A stretch of DNA of 64,000 bases, from positions 1 through 64,000 of the forward strand of contig JAODTK010001610.1 of the NCBI GenBank assembly GCA_026419785.1. Direction: 5' to 3'. The DNA is from Sclerodactyla briareus. Its lineage: Eukaryota > Echinodermata > Holothuroidea > Dendrochirotida > Sclerodactylidae. This document shows, piece after piece, positions 22,282-34,625 of this stretch. Each line of letters starts with the position of its first letter. Position 1 is the first letter of the stretch. The notes below the pieces were generated by a model. It did not search any database, was not told the DNA's origin, and saw only the letters and a list, made by a program, of their open reading frames with translations. The position numbers and the translations under genes were made by a program.

Positions 22282-23952
22282 TAAGGAAAATCACCCTCAA
22301 CCCAACCCGGTGTCTGGTAAAATTGCAAGCGTCGAACCCGAAATATCTTGGTTGTAAAGTTGACTTCTGATACCAACTCAACTATTCTTCAGCTTTCCAC
22401 ATGAAGAACATGATAGGGCACCTCACTCTGCAAAGAGGCCATTGTCCCTTATTAAGCCTTGCTTTAGCCATGCACACATGGCAACTGTCATTTGGTTAAT
22501 CATGCAAAAACCAGCATATAGCACTGAATTCCCTGCATTGCTATGAAGTGCCCCCCCCCCCCATCCACCAAAGGCATTGTCCCGAATATCGGTCTTTATG
22601 CATTTAAAGGTCACATGACAGGTCAGATTAAAGGTCTTCAAAGTGGGGTTACAGTACTACAAATTCAAAGGCCAGTTACCTTTTAGATACAAAGTTGGGT
22701 GAGGTTCGGACGCATATTGTCCCCAGTGCGTGAAGTGGTTACTGCAAATAACCGTGTTGTTAGAACCCTTTAAATTCTTACTACCCCAGGAGCTTCCCCA
22801 TGTTGGTGGTGTCCTCTCTGAACATGGGGCACTGTAAGCACCTGTACGTGGTCTTTCAGGATGAAGCTGTCAACAAACATCCAAGAACACTATAATAGTC
22901 TGTATCATGTAGTACAGGTTAATAAAGCAAGTAATTAGCATAAAACAACAGCTGGCACATGTTGCCTTAAGAATATTTGCTCCGATGCCCTATCTCAAGT
23001 TATTCCAATTCTTCTATCATGCGGATTTTCCCATGTCGCTAGTGTTTACCAACGGCTCATAAGCATTTGCAATATTTCGTATTTCCCTTCTCGATTTGTT
23101 GCTTCATCACACGAAACCGCTATCACCCTGGTTTTCAGGCTTCGTGTGTTCTCTACCACCTTGACTATTGTAAGCTAAACGTGTTCAACTGTGGCGGCTA
23201 GGCCTGATCCTTGCCTATCATGATGTGTGATTATACATTCCTTGTTATTTGTTTTACTTTGTACTGCGGCGCTTTTGAGCAGACTTCAGTCTGAATACTA
23301 GCGCCATAACAATACATATCTCATATCTTATTATTTTGTTCAAATGTAGGCCCACTGTACTGACAGTTGTTTCGTGTGAGCATTGCACTGCAAACAGCTG
23401 AACTGGCCTAGGCCTATTCACAAATCCGAGCATATACCCCCAAAAATTTTTGTCACTACCACTAGTGGGTAAAATCAGCTGAGTCCTGTACAAAGTCAAC
23501 AGCCCTGCGTTTATAACAGGGATAAATTAAAGTTGAAGACGGCACGGCCATTTGCCTTCGCCAACCATGAAGTTTGTAGGGCACCAAGGCCATCGGTTTA
23601 GGGCACCCAGGCCAATGTGTTTGGTGTGATAGGGCACCACGCCATTTTTTTAATCAATCCCGAATCGATGTTCAAACCCTATTAACAAGATTCAGGCCCC
23701 AAGTAGAAAACATTACTCACATTTTATTTACTGCCTAAAATGAAGCCTTTTTAGGCACACAAATCCAGTCGTGTTCGTTATTTTGCAGGAATATTATACC
23801 ACTACAAAATTATTTTTCACAATAGGGTACCAGCATCCAATAATTAACAAAGCATAGGTTCATTTTGATGTTTGTAACTCTATTCACACCCGCTTACTAT
23901 GCAGTCAGTTCCCTTCGTCTTCCACTGGCACTCATTAACATTGGTCGTGGGT
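22282..23952. other. Unassigned intergenic DNA
   Basis: A poly(C) run lies near 22551 and GGCCTAGGCC at about 23405-23414. Minus-strand frames at 22423-22641 and 23254-23499 lack recognisable domains. Confidence 0.4.
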
Positions 23953-24126
23953 CATCCTATCCGAGCACGCCAATGATCAGCAAAACCTGTTTAGTTCCTT
24001 CCTAGTTAGCCTCGTCATTTAAACTCAGTTGGCCTAGCCTAGCTTGCAATTCCATTTTATTTTATTTATTTATTTATACGTGGGTCCACTCATCCTATCC
24101 GAGCACGCCAATGAATCAGCAAAACC
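23953..24126 (+). repeat. Local direct duplication separated by 138 bp
   Basis: CATCCTATCCGAGCACGCCA followed by ATGATCAGCAAAACC at 23953-23987 recurs at 24091-24126 with one inserted base. Between them is a (TTTA)n run at about 24056-24076. A local duplication later split by a retroposed tail or by slippage is the simplest reading. Confidence 0.7.
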
Positions 24127-25057
24127 CTACTTGTTCAATCCTCCATAGCCCCCGCCAATTTCATTTCGGGTGCTTCTATGAGTTTTCGCGAGCTCTTTTT
24201 GAATAAACAATAAAGCCATAAAAAAACACTAAGATCTAATGAATGCAAATCAAGTGTGGGCATTCCAACTTCCATTCACCTTCCTTTCCGTTGCACAAAG
24301 CTGTACTAGTAGCCTAGTATATCCCTAGGGCCTACTATCAAAAAATGCCGCCCATGTTGTTAAACAACACTGTCAGCTATTGTGGACTATCATTACAGTA
24401 CATAAGTCCCCTGATTACCGTTGCCTTTGATTTTTTAAAGATTAATTTGTAAGGGATGCACATAGGCTAGGCCTACTTAGCCTAGACTAGGCGAAATATC
24501 ATGTGGTAGGACTATTAGGCCAATTTGGGGCCTAACGCTAGGTTAGCCTACCATTCATTCATGAACATACGCAGTTGCGTTATGCCTAGAGTCGCTAACT
24601 CGCGACGAGTTGTTCGTTTCCTCACATGTTGTGATGTGGGTACCGGCATACACCCGTCCGCGATCAGCGACTCCGTTCAGCCCACCTATGTTAGTTCAAC
24701 CTCACCTGTCTGGTTTCTGACGATCATTACCACAACCGTCACGGCGCATTTTGTCCTTCTTTCCCATAATGAGAGGATCCTATCGAAGGCTTCTGCGCCA
24801 AATAAGGTATGGGAAATATATCGCGTTTGTTTATTTAGTGAAATCAGGCCGAGATTGTTTTGCTACGCCGCGTAATACACAATCACAAGCAGCTTACAAA
24901 CGCGATTTCCAGTCTACTCACACGTACGTGTGTGAGAATTTTGTTTTACGCCGTTTTCCTCTGCCCCTCTCCTCCCGCGCAACTTGACCTATTGCCCCTG
25001 AGCTAATCACAGAATCCTTTGTGTCGAATTATTTGCGAAAAGGCTAATACAAAAGGA
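24127..25057. other. Unassigned DNA, CTAGG/AGGCC-rich then CpG-richer
   Basis: 24300-24510 is rich in CTAGGC and AGGCCT. 24590-24740 is CpG-richer. A CCAAATAAGG (CArG-like) decamer sits at 24798-24807. These could belong to a promoter, but the sequence alone does not establish it. The 116-codon frame at 24525-24875 has no recognisable domain. Confidence 0.3.
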
Positions 25058-25327
25058 ATGACGCGGATTTTGCATTTGACACTACTCCTGACTGTGTTTA
25101 CTAACAATTTTACAGCGGGAGATACAGTGTATGAGCGAGGAATGACACAGTGGCATATACGTTCCATCGTGATAAGACTAGAGAAATACAACACAGGTTA
25201 CACTGACCTCACACTGCTGTGTAGAGGAAAGACTAGCCTGCACTGCAGCGTTCACGTTCGCCCTAAATTTTATTCACAGGGTGGAAGAGGCCAAATCCGA
25301 TTTTCAGGAAATCGCAAATGTGTTTAA
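25058..25327 (+). CDS. Small open frame with a signal-peptide-like start, unknown
   Basis: The ATG at 25058 is followed by MTRILHLTLLLTVFTNNFTA: a basic residue, a hydrophobic core of about 10 residues, and a plausible cleavage point after TA. The remaining ~70 residues contain three cysteines (two as LLCRGKTSLHC) and the frame stops at 25327. Nothing identifies a family. It could be the first exon of a secreted protein or a chance frame. No polyadenylation signal or splice donor of good quality decides between them. The upstream ATG at 25019 in the same frame adds 13 residues without signal character. Confidence 0.2.
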   Translation: MTRILHLTLLLTVFTNNFTAGDTVYERGMTQWHIRSIVIRLEKYNTGYTDLTLLCRGKTSLHCSVHVRPKFYSQGGRGQIRFSGNRKCV

Positions 25328-26394
25328 AATCAAAGTTAGGGTTCAGATCATGCGCCCTAAAAGGCCGCCCCAGGGGATGGAGTGCCGCTGATCCGATGGT
25401 GATGAAAAAAAAAGTGAGAAATAATTAAGGAAGTGGTCTTTCAAATGTAAACAAAACAATGTAATGGTCTGGAATAGCGATGTTCAATTGGCCATTGGCC
25501 TTTCCACATGGAAAAAAATTCGCGTCCCGGACAACGATATCGGCGGACGAGGACAAACCCGACGCTGGACACCGCAGTTGAGTGCTAATGTATACAGAAT
25601 ATTATATTACTATATGCAAAATCACTACATTAGACTAGGAGCGATCTTCGCTGGAGCTCCATCGTGGAGTCTAGTAGTAGTAGAGTGAAAAAATAGCCCA
25701 AGAAAGAAAATCCCATGACAATTGAAAGTAAATCAACTCTCTTTTCTCTCTTGGTCTTACTGGATTCGGTTCTTGAGGGACTCTTGGGAGTACGTTGAAC
25801 TTGACAACTTGATGACTTTGACGTGAGACGCCCCCATAGCATTGATAGAACCACAGATTTCCTATATCAGGGAAGCTCTTCTATCTACTGCAAGAAATTT
25901 GCAACCAGTGCGATAGCGCCCTCGCCCCCAGAAAACTTCAGAAGGGTCCTTGCGCCAAGACCACACCTTCGACTAATCTCGTTACTACTTGAGGAAGTTG
26001 GCGTTCGTGCCATTGGGCCGAGGCGCCCCCCCCCCCCCAAAAAAAAAAAAAAAAAAAATCTTAAAAATGTGTCATAAACATTTTTTTGTAATAATTAAAA
26101 TTCAAAAGGGATTCTCGAAATCGAAAAGTAAGACTACATAGTCAATTTTTTTTGATAATCGGCGATTGCCCCACACACCTTCAACTTGGTTAATGCCATT
26201 GCCTTCGAATATGGCTGTCTAAGCTCGCGCTTGTTGATATTTGATTCTAAAATATAAGAACTACCATTAACAGACCAACCTGAAGTCATGAAGCACTCAA
26301 GGATTCGACGGCCGAGGGGTGGGGGGGGGGAGAAGCGAGCTAATGCATCAAATATTTGCGTAAATTGCACGATGGATCACCCTGAGCTTGTTAA
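25328..26394. other. Unassigned intergenic DNA with a C-run/A-run junction
   Basis: A C run followed by an A run lies at about 26029-26058 and a G run near 26320. No gene was recognised. Confidence 0.4.
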
Positions 26395-26600
26395 AGTGTT
26401 TTTAGCTTGCGGGAGGGAGAGCGAGAGAGCTCTACAAGTCATCATGTATCTCCTTCCGTTCGTTCGTTAGTTTCGTCCGTTCGTTCGTCCCTTCTGTTGT
26501 ACCGTTCATTCATAAAAGTCTAAACCATACATGCTGATCAGGTTGAAAATTGGGGGGTGGATGAAGCTTGCTATGGCTAGCCTTAGCTACATTTATGTTC
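26395..26600 (+). repeat. Dispersed repeat R2, copy 2
   Basis: Matches 3915-4140 in the order GCTCTACAAG, GTTCGTTCGTT core, CAGGTTGAAAATTGG, GGGTGGATGAAG and CTAG-CTACATTT. Confidence 0.7.
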
Positions 26601-26635
26601 GCCATCGATATGGTATTAGATTTAATTAATCCCAT

Positions 26636-27330
26636 TAATACCCCAATTTCCAACTTATTTGAGCTTTCTTAATGCCATGACAAGTTTGTTTACACTACTT
26701 ATCCTCTGCTGAGCAGGTTTACCTTATCTCAAACATGTCCCAGTTAGTTCTGCAGAGAGTTGACAACTTAAAAACTATTGTCCAGGGCGATCAGATTTGT
26801 CGTTAATCACTTCTCGCCCGAGTTTACATTAGACCCTGCCTCCAAAGGATTTGTTTACATTTACATCTCGGTCCAATTCTCGCACTAGTTTACATTAGAC
26901 CCTGCCTCCACAGGTTGGTTAAATTACATCTCCGTTCCAATTCTCATGGTGACCTAAACTGGGGTTTGTCCCTCCCCCCCCCCCTACCTCAATGCTCTCA
27001 ATGGCACTGTGGAAGTGGTTCAATAAATATGAGTGTCAACAATGTAGATATTCATTTCTGTGGGAAGAAGTTCCGGTGTGTCCATGTCACGCCACAGGCT
27101 TAGGATGGGCACTGATAGCAAATATTAGGCCAATGTGTAGACATGTTCCAAGTCATTCCATGTTCTGACAGATGGTCAGTAGAGGTCCGTAAATGTGAAC
27201 AACAATAAATGTGAATGGAGAAAACATTGCAGGTTAGTCGCCACGGGAATTTTGCTGTCCGCAGCTACCAAGACGTCGACTTTGCACTGGTTTGTTCAAA
27301 CATACACAAACGCTTCTCAGGAAGTTTCCC
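26636..27330 (+). repeat. Dispersed repeat R5, copy 2, with a 66-bp internal duplication
   Basis: Matches 11885-12400. It also contains a direct duplication absent from copy 1: AGTTTACATTAGACCCTGCC at 26821 and again at 26887, followed in both by TCC-CA-AGG and TTACATCTC-G-TCCAATTCTC. Confidence 0.75.
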
Positions 27331-28654
27331 CTGCGTCCGCCGGCGAAGGTCGCTCCCGCCAGATGATTGCAATTCGGCACACCAAATAAACGAGTTGGAA
27401 AAAAAAATGTTGAGTTTTTTCAGATAAGAACAGGTATTAGAAAAAGAAAAAATCATCAAAAATGGGAATTAGACCACCAGGTTTGGAACTGCAACCCTGA
27501 ATATGATTCTTGGCAGGGTGATTCCAAGATATGAATATAAGCCAGTTTAGGGAGTCAGTCTACACAGTAATGAGATGATAAATGAGATGGGGTCGAAGGT
27601 CATAGGGGATTTTTTTTTATGTACAGTGTGTGCAGAACGAGCTTTCGAAATTCCTGCCAAAAAAAACTACGAATATGCCATCACAAAAACTTTACAGATT
27701 TCCCCCATCGAATATGTCTTATTCACCCGAACTGTTCTGTGGTGAGCATTTGCCATTAGGAACCTACGAACTGGCTTATACATGCAGTAAATTGGCAGTT
27801 TGTGCCAGTTCTGGGGCTAATAGTATATTTTTCATATTTTGGAGAAGTAAAAAGAAATACGGATAGAAGTCACTAGCATGGTTGCTTTCTTGGTGTTTCT
27901 GAAGCGCACACTTATGGTTTTTAACCCCTTCTCTTTTTTTTATTCTGGTTTGGACTTCCTGTTTCTGTTTTGGACGATGATTCCAAATCCTGATGGTCTG
28001 ATCCATTCTTGATGATTTTGGTAGACTTCTCGCACCAGACATGCGCCGAAGTTATAGGGTGATGAAGGTAGTGGAAGGTATCGTATTAGACATACGTGAT
28101 TCTGTTTGGATAGGCTGATTACGCTGCTTCAAGGGGTTGATTCATCTTTGAATGCTGATTCTATTTTCGATGGTTGACAGTTTTTGCGATGGAGACAATT
28201 CTTTTTTCGTGGGTTGATCCAACTTGATAATTTTTTTACGTTTCGCGCTCCGCGTAGCGGCATGGGTAGGAAGTATTCAACTCGGTTTTGACAAACCTCA
28301 AATAAGAAGAATGAATATCACATCCTGAGCATGAAATGGCCCAAGAACGGAATGTAAATATACAGGGAGCGTATAGCTAGGCCTAGCTATAGACCGGTGA
28401 ACTCGTTTGCGTCTCCCCCTCCCCATGAGGAACACTTTAGGGGGACAGTGCTCTTAGTAGTCCTGAGGGGCAACCCAGAAACTTAGTGCCATCGGCACCC
28501 TATTATTTAACGTAACCTATTTTCAGTTGATTTGGCCAAATAAATACAATAACATTTGAAGAACAATTTTGGAAAGAGAGGCTCGGCACCAGCGGGAAAA
28601 ATGGTACTCAACCGAACTCGTAATATGGGTCAATATTACACATTGCAACACAAC
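27331..28654. other. Unassigned intergenic DNA
   Basis: Overlapping frames at 27630-27866 (plus) and 27776-28042 (minus) have no recognisable domain. Short GTTGATTC-like words recur at 28130-28220. No gene can be supported. Confidence 0.4.
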
Positions 28655-28803
28655 TTACCCCAAACACACAACCCAAACCCCCCCACACCCACCCACGCAG
28701 GCCCACGCACGTACACCACGCACTCACACCCACACCGCAACCACACAGGCAAACGCTACACCACATTGCTAGCACAACACACCACACACACAAAACACAC
28801 TGG
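28655..28803 (+). repeat. A/C-rich low-complexity tract
   Basis: Interrupted CACACCC/CCACAC repeats. The frames 28556-28813, 28569-28772 and 28608-28793 are products of this composition. Confidence 0.85.
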
Positions 28804-28849
28804 ATACAACTGACATCTCAGATTTTCCGACTGTCTTCGCTGATGGACG

Positions 28850-28877
28850 TTTTTTTTTTTGGGGGGGGGGGGGGGGG
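28850..28877 (+). repeat. T-run/G-run junction
   Basis: A poly(T) tract passes directly into a poly(G) tract of about 17 bases. Confidence 0.85.
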
Positions 28878-31800
28878 CAGGGAGGAGATCTCGCGACGGG
28901 CAGCAGCCAGCAAAACTATTCACCCAAATATACGTATAATCAATGCTAACATCTGGCAGTTAAAGCTTGTTGTGTTTCAATGCACGCGGGCGGCGGGCGC
29001 GTTTAACACAATCATGCACCACTTCCCCTTTTTGAAAACAGGAAGCAATATAAAACCTACAAACACCGCGTGATTTAATTTTAAGAACCATGTTCTAAAT
29101 GTGTGTATTAAAACCAGTTAAAAAATGAAAGGTTTTGGGGATCTTAACCTAGCATACACTTGACACGTCCAATGGTTTAAACATGCAAATATATGTTCAA
29201 ATAGGTGTCTGGCCCTTGAAAACGGAGAGTGGGCAGGATCTCATCATAATTTAATTACAGCATAAATGCAAGGAAACCCTTTGTTTCTGATTGTACTTTG
29301 TACCTTGCTCAGGGAAATTTGGAACCGGTCAGTCTTTTCAATCTCTAAAAGATACTGAAAATGAAAACGAAAAGATTTTCAAAAATTCCCAAATTTGGCA
29401 AAAATCAACCCCCCCCACCCCCCCTAAACCACATTTCTGGTAATTTCGGGCTGACTGCATGGGAAAAGTTGTACGCATAGCGCTGTTGTCTCATTTGCAA
29501 GCAAGCGACCGTTAATCCTTACGTGTCGCTGTTCTTAAGGTATGGGGAATTTATACTTCAGCTATTTTCTTTTTTTTTTGCTGTTTTTTTTCATTTTTCT
29601 CATATTTCTTCATTACTTACCATGAACGGACTGAATACACCAGGATAAGATTGCCCAGAAATTACCATCCTGTTTCATGTGTTTTTGCAGTAGAGTAACA
29701 GATTTATTATTGTTCATTTATTTCAATTGAAATTTCGGTCGTCGAAACCTGTAAACTTGTTGTATTTTAGTAAGCAAAGAAGGGTTGAGGCGACGCCGGG
29801 GGGTAAGTCTACCACCTTGAGGGGGACTGTGTTATTTGTGGCTATATATGTCTATTTGCAATTTATAATAGAGTATGTAGCAATCAATTTATGGGTGCGA
29901 CCACTTGTTGAAAGTTGGGCGAGTGCACGGTGCACAAACTAAGGAGGCAGGCACACGGTGCGAGTGGAAACCCTTATAGCCATCGAAGGATTTCGGTCAG
30001 GGAATGGCCACAAATTTCGTTCCCTGAAGACATGATTCAACATGCAGGGTGAAGATTAAAGTTTATATCCATAGATTGCCCCGTCTTAGATGAAATGTCC
30101 AAAAGTGATAAAATTTTCGCGATGCGCTTCGCGCCGCAGGTGCGGTGTACTCTGTGGTATACTCATCGGCCACCTTATGCCCCGTAGGAAGGGTGCCTCC
30201 CATGCACCTGTGGAACGTAAAGAAGATGAAAATGAGGCCGTAATCTTCGAGTAAAAAAACTGATAGGTCCAGGGAGGGGTCAGGTCAATGTCGTTGGTCA
30301 AATTGGATCCTGAGAAATAGTGGTGTGGCATTTGCCCGTGTTCCATGCTCCTCTCATGACCGTAACCTCACTTGCATCGTATTTGAATGTCACAGCGTCT
30401 AACGCAAACTGGAGAATGGTCCGCGGCGATAAGTTTTGGGGAACCTTCATAAAAACAGAGGAGATCGCCAAAAAAATGTCTCGCCTCATGGTTGCCGGCG
30501 AACGGTGGGTTTTATTATTCACTTCAAAACAACCAACTAGTTCATGAGATGATGAAGACCATAACGGAACTATGTCCATGGCCAACGTACTTGAGTTCAT
30601 TGGGAGCTACTACAGTTAACACCAAATTGCCGCGAACGTAAACAAATCTTCCGGATTGTATAGACCTTTTAGGTTGTAGGCTCAAAATTACCGTCGGGAT
30701 ATGAAAAATAATACATGATCTATAGTGACAGCTATAATCCCTCCTAATACTAACTGTATCGGCAATTCCTGGCCATTAATGTGACAACGTCGAGTTATTT
30801 GAAAAAAAACTAGCTAGCTTGCCTCGCGCAGGTCAATTTGACTGCCAAAATTTGATTGCCTCTCGATATTTCAAGGTTAACTTCGTATGTGCGAATAATT
30901 CGGCTGACATAAAATATGACATGCACACAATATTAAATGTTAGGTAACATTAAACATATATGTGATGAACATAGCTAATAACTCTGTAATATAAATATTT
31001 GCTGCGATGAGCGCCGAAATTAAATATTACAAATATCGGTTAGCAACCCAGCTGGGACGCGTGGAAATTTCTGAGTGCGATGTCTATTCGATTTCTGATT
31101 GACCTAAAAACGCCGTCTGTTCACATTGTCCAATCAGAATAAGTTTCACATAGACCAGTTAGGACACAAAGGTCTATATAGAACAGTTTAAACTGGATCA
31201 ATGGACTACGGAGTTTCCAATGATCGCCAATTCTTGTACACCCACACTACATGATATTTGTGAATTACCGATTCACCATTGAGAATTCATTCGAAGATTT
31301 TTTTCAGTCGAGAGAAGCGTCGGTTCCTGAAGAAATATAGCTGCGAATTGGACATGATGAGAAGGTGGAATATCCTCTTCAGTTATTGAATAAACTGGAG
31401 CGATAGCCTTACAGCGTCCAGAGTTCTTGTAATTCTAACGAACTAATTTTGTGTCGTAAAAACGAGGGAATACACACGGACATTACTGGTGGTTAGCCTA
31501 ACAGCAAAAGCCCGGTTAGTTCCGTTATGATTGTCAGTCAAACGCACATCACACATTTTCACATTTTAACACATAAAAAATTCCGGAACTTCTTAAACGA
31601 ACTGACCAATAGTTTGGACTCTTAATAAAAAATTCACTAATGCTTTTTCTTCGTGCCCCCCCCCCCCACACTCTTCTCTCCATAAATACCAAAGTTGACT
31701 TCTTTGAACCAAACATCCAACTGAAATGTTCTAAATCCCTTAGCCGCCTGGGCTTTAGGAAATTGCCACCCAGCCCCCCCCCCCCCCACGCTGGCCGGCA

Positions 31801-32574
31801 GCAAAACACCACCCCCCCCCTCCACCACACACCGACAACCTATCCTCATACAGCAGTCAAGGACCGGTCCGGGCCCAACATAAAATATATATCAGGAAAC
31901 CTCCACATTTGTCTATTCTATCACGTGCCCTATTGTGACATATAGTTGACATGTTTTATAGCAACACAGCCACAGACCAGTAAGTGGAATTGGTGCAATC
32001 CATGCACATATCCGAGGGGTGGGGGGAGGGGTGTTGGGCACCAGGGGCGGCGCAGGTCCGATGAGCTGGGGGGGCATATAGTGTTTGACCAATCTGTTCG
32101 TGGGAGACTAATATGGGGGAGGGTCGAAAATGCGAATGAGAGTCAAATTATGAGAGCCAGTTAACCAAAGGAGGAAGGTACGGGTTCAAGCGTAGCTACA
32201 AGTTGATAAAACCATGTACTCTGTTTCATTTGGCAGCTTTGAAGTGGGCATAGAAGATGGAAATACACTCACAAGGCAATCTAGGCTATGAAGCCGTTAA
32301 TTCGGGCCCTCTTCCGAAGTTGGCTACACTTGAACACGGCTTACCTGACTGTTGTCGACATGGGAATGCCTTCACACAATTGAAATTAGTTCCAATAAGA
32401 CGGGATTTCACTATCCAAGGATTTCGGGATGAACCCATGATTTGAGGTAATATAGGCGCCATAACCAACCGTAAAAAAATCTCTCATCCTTATCAGTGGC
32501 ATAAACTCGACTTTTAATATGGGGGAACAAGGGAGGGGGCACAGGACCATTTAGCGGGGCACAAAAAAACTAAT
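28878..32574. other. Unassigned intergenic DNA
   Basis: A reverse-complement fragment of repeat R4 (TGCACGCGGGCGG) lies near 28981. There is a GCGCTTCGCGCC palindrome near 30123, and CAGGGGCG at 32042-32049 beside G runs. Poly(C) runs near 31655, 31776 and 31810 generate the frames at 31549-31945. No gene was recognised. Confidence 0.4.
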
Positions 32575-32620
32575 CTAAAGCGGAGGCAACACTTGGTTGG
32601 CGCGGAGCTTACAAGAAATT
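32575..32620 (-). repeat. R1 repeat fragment, inverted
   Basis: Read on the minus strand it gives TTTCTTGTAAGCTCCGCGCCAACC, GTGTTGCC and TCCGCTTTAGATT, the right end of the R1 unit with one substituted arm. Confidence 0.55.
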
Positions 32621-33794
32621 TTTTCGTTGCTTAAGCCTCCAGACAGCCGGAAATGACCTCTCCCCGGCATTTAAGGCGTTTTCTCTACAAAGCATTAAAT
32701 CTGGCATTTGGGATCACAAATTCTGTAATCGGTGGAAAAATTTGTAAAATTTGTCAAACCTCGAATTTATCGCTGTCCCGACTTTTTGTCCAGAATATTC
32801 AATAATTGTGCTCCACACTAATGATCACCAGTGCGCGCGAAGCGCGGGGGCCAATTTTTTCCTGGTGTCCCGGCAATCTGGAAACAAAACGATCTCACCA
32901 GCAAATTTTAGAATTTAGCTATCGTTCGCCTATGTCCCAGCCATGATAGACGTCAGAGCAGTACCTGGAGAAAACATGCGTTGGAAAAATCGGAAGCAAT
33001 TGATAGCGAGCAAATGCAAGTTCCTAATCGCGCGTGTAGAGGAGGAAAACGGACCGGAGGCTAAAACGTCAGTAAAAAAAAGAGAGAGGGTTGGTTGACT
33101 GTAGGGTTCAAGATCAATGGGACTGTTGTTGATAATTTCATTATTTTACCCCACAGATATTTATTAGTTAGGGGGACCATGAGGTAGAAAGTTCCATAGA
33201 GTGATGCGGAAATGACGGAAAAGCGACGGGACAAAATCCACCGCTATAGTACACGCGCCAAGCACGCGAAACCATTTCCACCTTTTATCGCATTCGATGC
33301 GAAATTTGGCACAATTATGTCTTTATGAGATAGTTATTGTTGTGTTTTGCCAGATCTATTTAAACTGGTAAACGAGTAGACCACAGAATATCTTTTGCCG
33401 CGGGACCACCGTTGGAAACTATATCGAACCCACCCTACAAACAAAACAGTGAGTCAAATGCATTTTCATCAAAAATATTTTTTGCTAAACCCCCCCCCCT
33501 CCGATTTGCGGGCCACTTGTTGGGCACGCGTCCTCAGTTAAGAAGAGAGGAAAGAAATTCAACCAAATCAAATCGGTTGGGTAAAAGAGAGGGTTTGCTT
33601 GTCGGCAGCTAAATTTCGTTCCCATTTGCATAGTGACGAATAGGCAAAACCCTCGTGCTGGCATAGTGACGAATGTCCTATTGAAATATCCTTCAACATT
33701 CGTCGTTACGCGAAACAAAAAGAGAGGGTCGCTTATTCGTCAGTCAATACGCGAAAATGGGGAAAAGATAACTAACAGCAAGTAAAAATTGTCA
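32621..33794. other. Unassigned intergenic DNA
   Basis: A GTGCGCGCGAAGCGCG palindrome lies at about 32832-32847 and a poly(C) run near 33489. The frames at 33412-33718 have no domain. Confidence 0.4.
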
Positions 33795-33955
33795 CAGGCG
33801 TTTAGCGTGTGGTCTAGTGGTGAAGACGAGACTTCCCAAACCATGAGGTCCTGGGTTCATTCAAGACCGGCTCGGACAATAAAAACTGTTGGTTAGTTTC
33901 GGGTGTAGTTCCTCATACTACGTTCCCTCAATCATAGACGTTAAAATGTGCGTTG
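33795..33955 (+). mobile_element. tRNA-derived SINE
   Basis: Internal RNA polymerase III promoter: A box TGGTCTAGTGG at 33810-33820 and B-box-like GGTTCATTCAAGA at 33854-33866, with normal tRNA spacing. The 3' part is not tRNA-like and includes a GACGTTAAAATGTGCG tail similar to that of the SINE at 16.3 kb. The degenerate B box and lack of a foldable acceptor stem argue against a functional tRNA. Confidence 0.65.
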
Positions 33956-33984
33956 TTGGCACGATGTCAGCTTGGCGTTTATAA

Positions 33985-34625
33985 TCCTTCAGGATGTTTG
34001 CCGAGTTTCCCATTAGGGACGATCATAACAAACAAGCTATGGTTTACTCGTTCCTCCATGCTTTATTCTAACAGAAACTTTTATATGATGGAATTCAATC
34101 AGATCCATGAACATCATATAAAACACATCGATCCAGGAAATGTTAAGGGACCATACATATTGGTTTGGCAAAATTATTACCAAGTTGGACAACTTGGAAT
34201 ATATTATGCAAATAGGCAAATACAATGACCACTATTTACCCCAGCTGGACCTTGAAAATGATCAGGATCAAAGGTGGATCACATTTACCATGTTCTGTGG
34301 AAATCAACAAATTTCATAAATTATGCAAATTATTAGACCACATTAAATGAACCTCAAGTGACCCCGACTTCACTTTAAAATTTTCGGGAACCATGGTAGA
34401 CCACATCGCCGAAGTTTCGTGAAATCCGACAAACAAACTTGAAAAAAATTCGCATTTAAATTATGCAAATTAGAAAACCTAATTGCATATTTAGGCTGGT
34501 GGAAAATCTATAATCAGTTCTTCAGTTCAACATGCATCCAGGGTCCTACATGCCAAACTACATCACTGTTAGCACATACGACATTCTTGTGTAATCTTGA
34601 TAACGGGCTTAAAACAATAAATGAC
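33985..34625 (-). repeat. TATGCAAAT-rich dispersed repeat R7, copy 1 (inverted relative to copy 2)
   Basis: On the minus strand this segment runs parallel to 57440-58240. Shared blocks include GTCCAGCTGGG, CATTGTAT-TGCCTA-TTTGCATAAT, CCAA-TTCCAACTTGGTAA, GGTATGGTCC, ATTGAATTCCATCATATA-AAG-TTCTGTTAGAA, and on the far side TTTTCA-GAAACTT-GG-GATGTGGTC-ACCA and TTTAGCA-AATTATGCAAA. Several TTATGCAAATTAG words recur within a copy. Confidence 0.75.

Noticed and set aside
22423..22641. Minus-strand frame with CHVTFKC and DNAFGG, possibly the missing THAP exon of the transposase
   Set aside because: Cysteine and histidine spacing and the surrounding residues do not fit the THAP C2CH pattern, and the frame crosses a poly(C) run.
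28556..28813. Frames rich in T, H and P
   Set aside because: Products of the A/C-rich tract.
33800..33875. Functional tRNA gene
   Set aside because: The B box is degenerate, the acceptor stem does not pair well, and a SINE-type tail follows.
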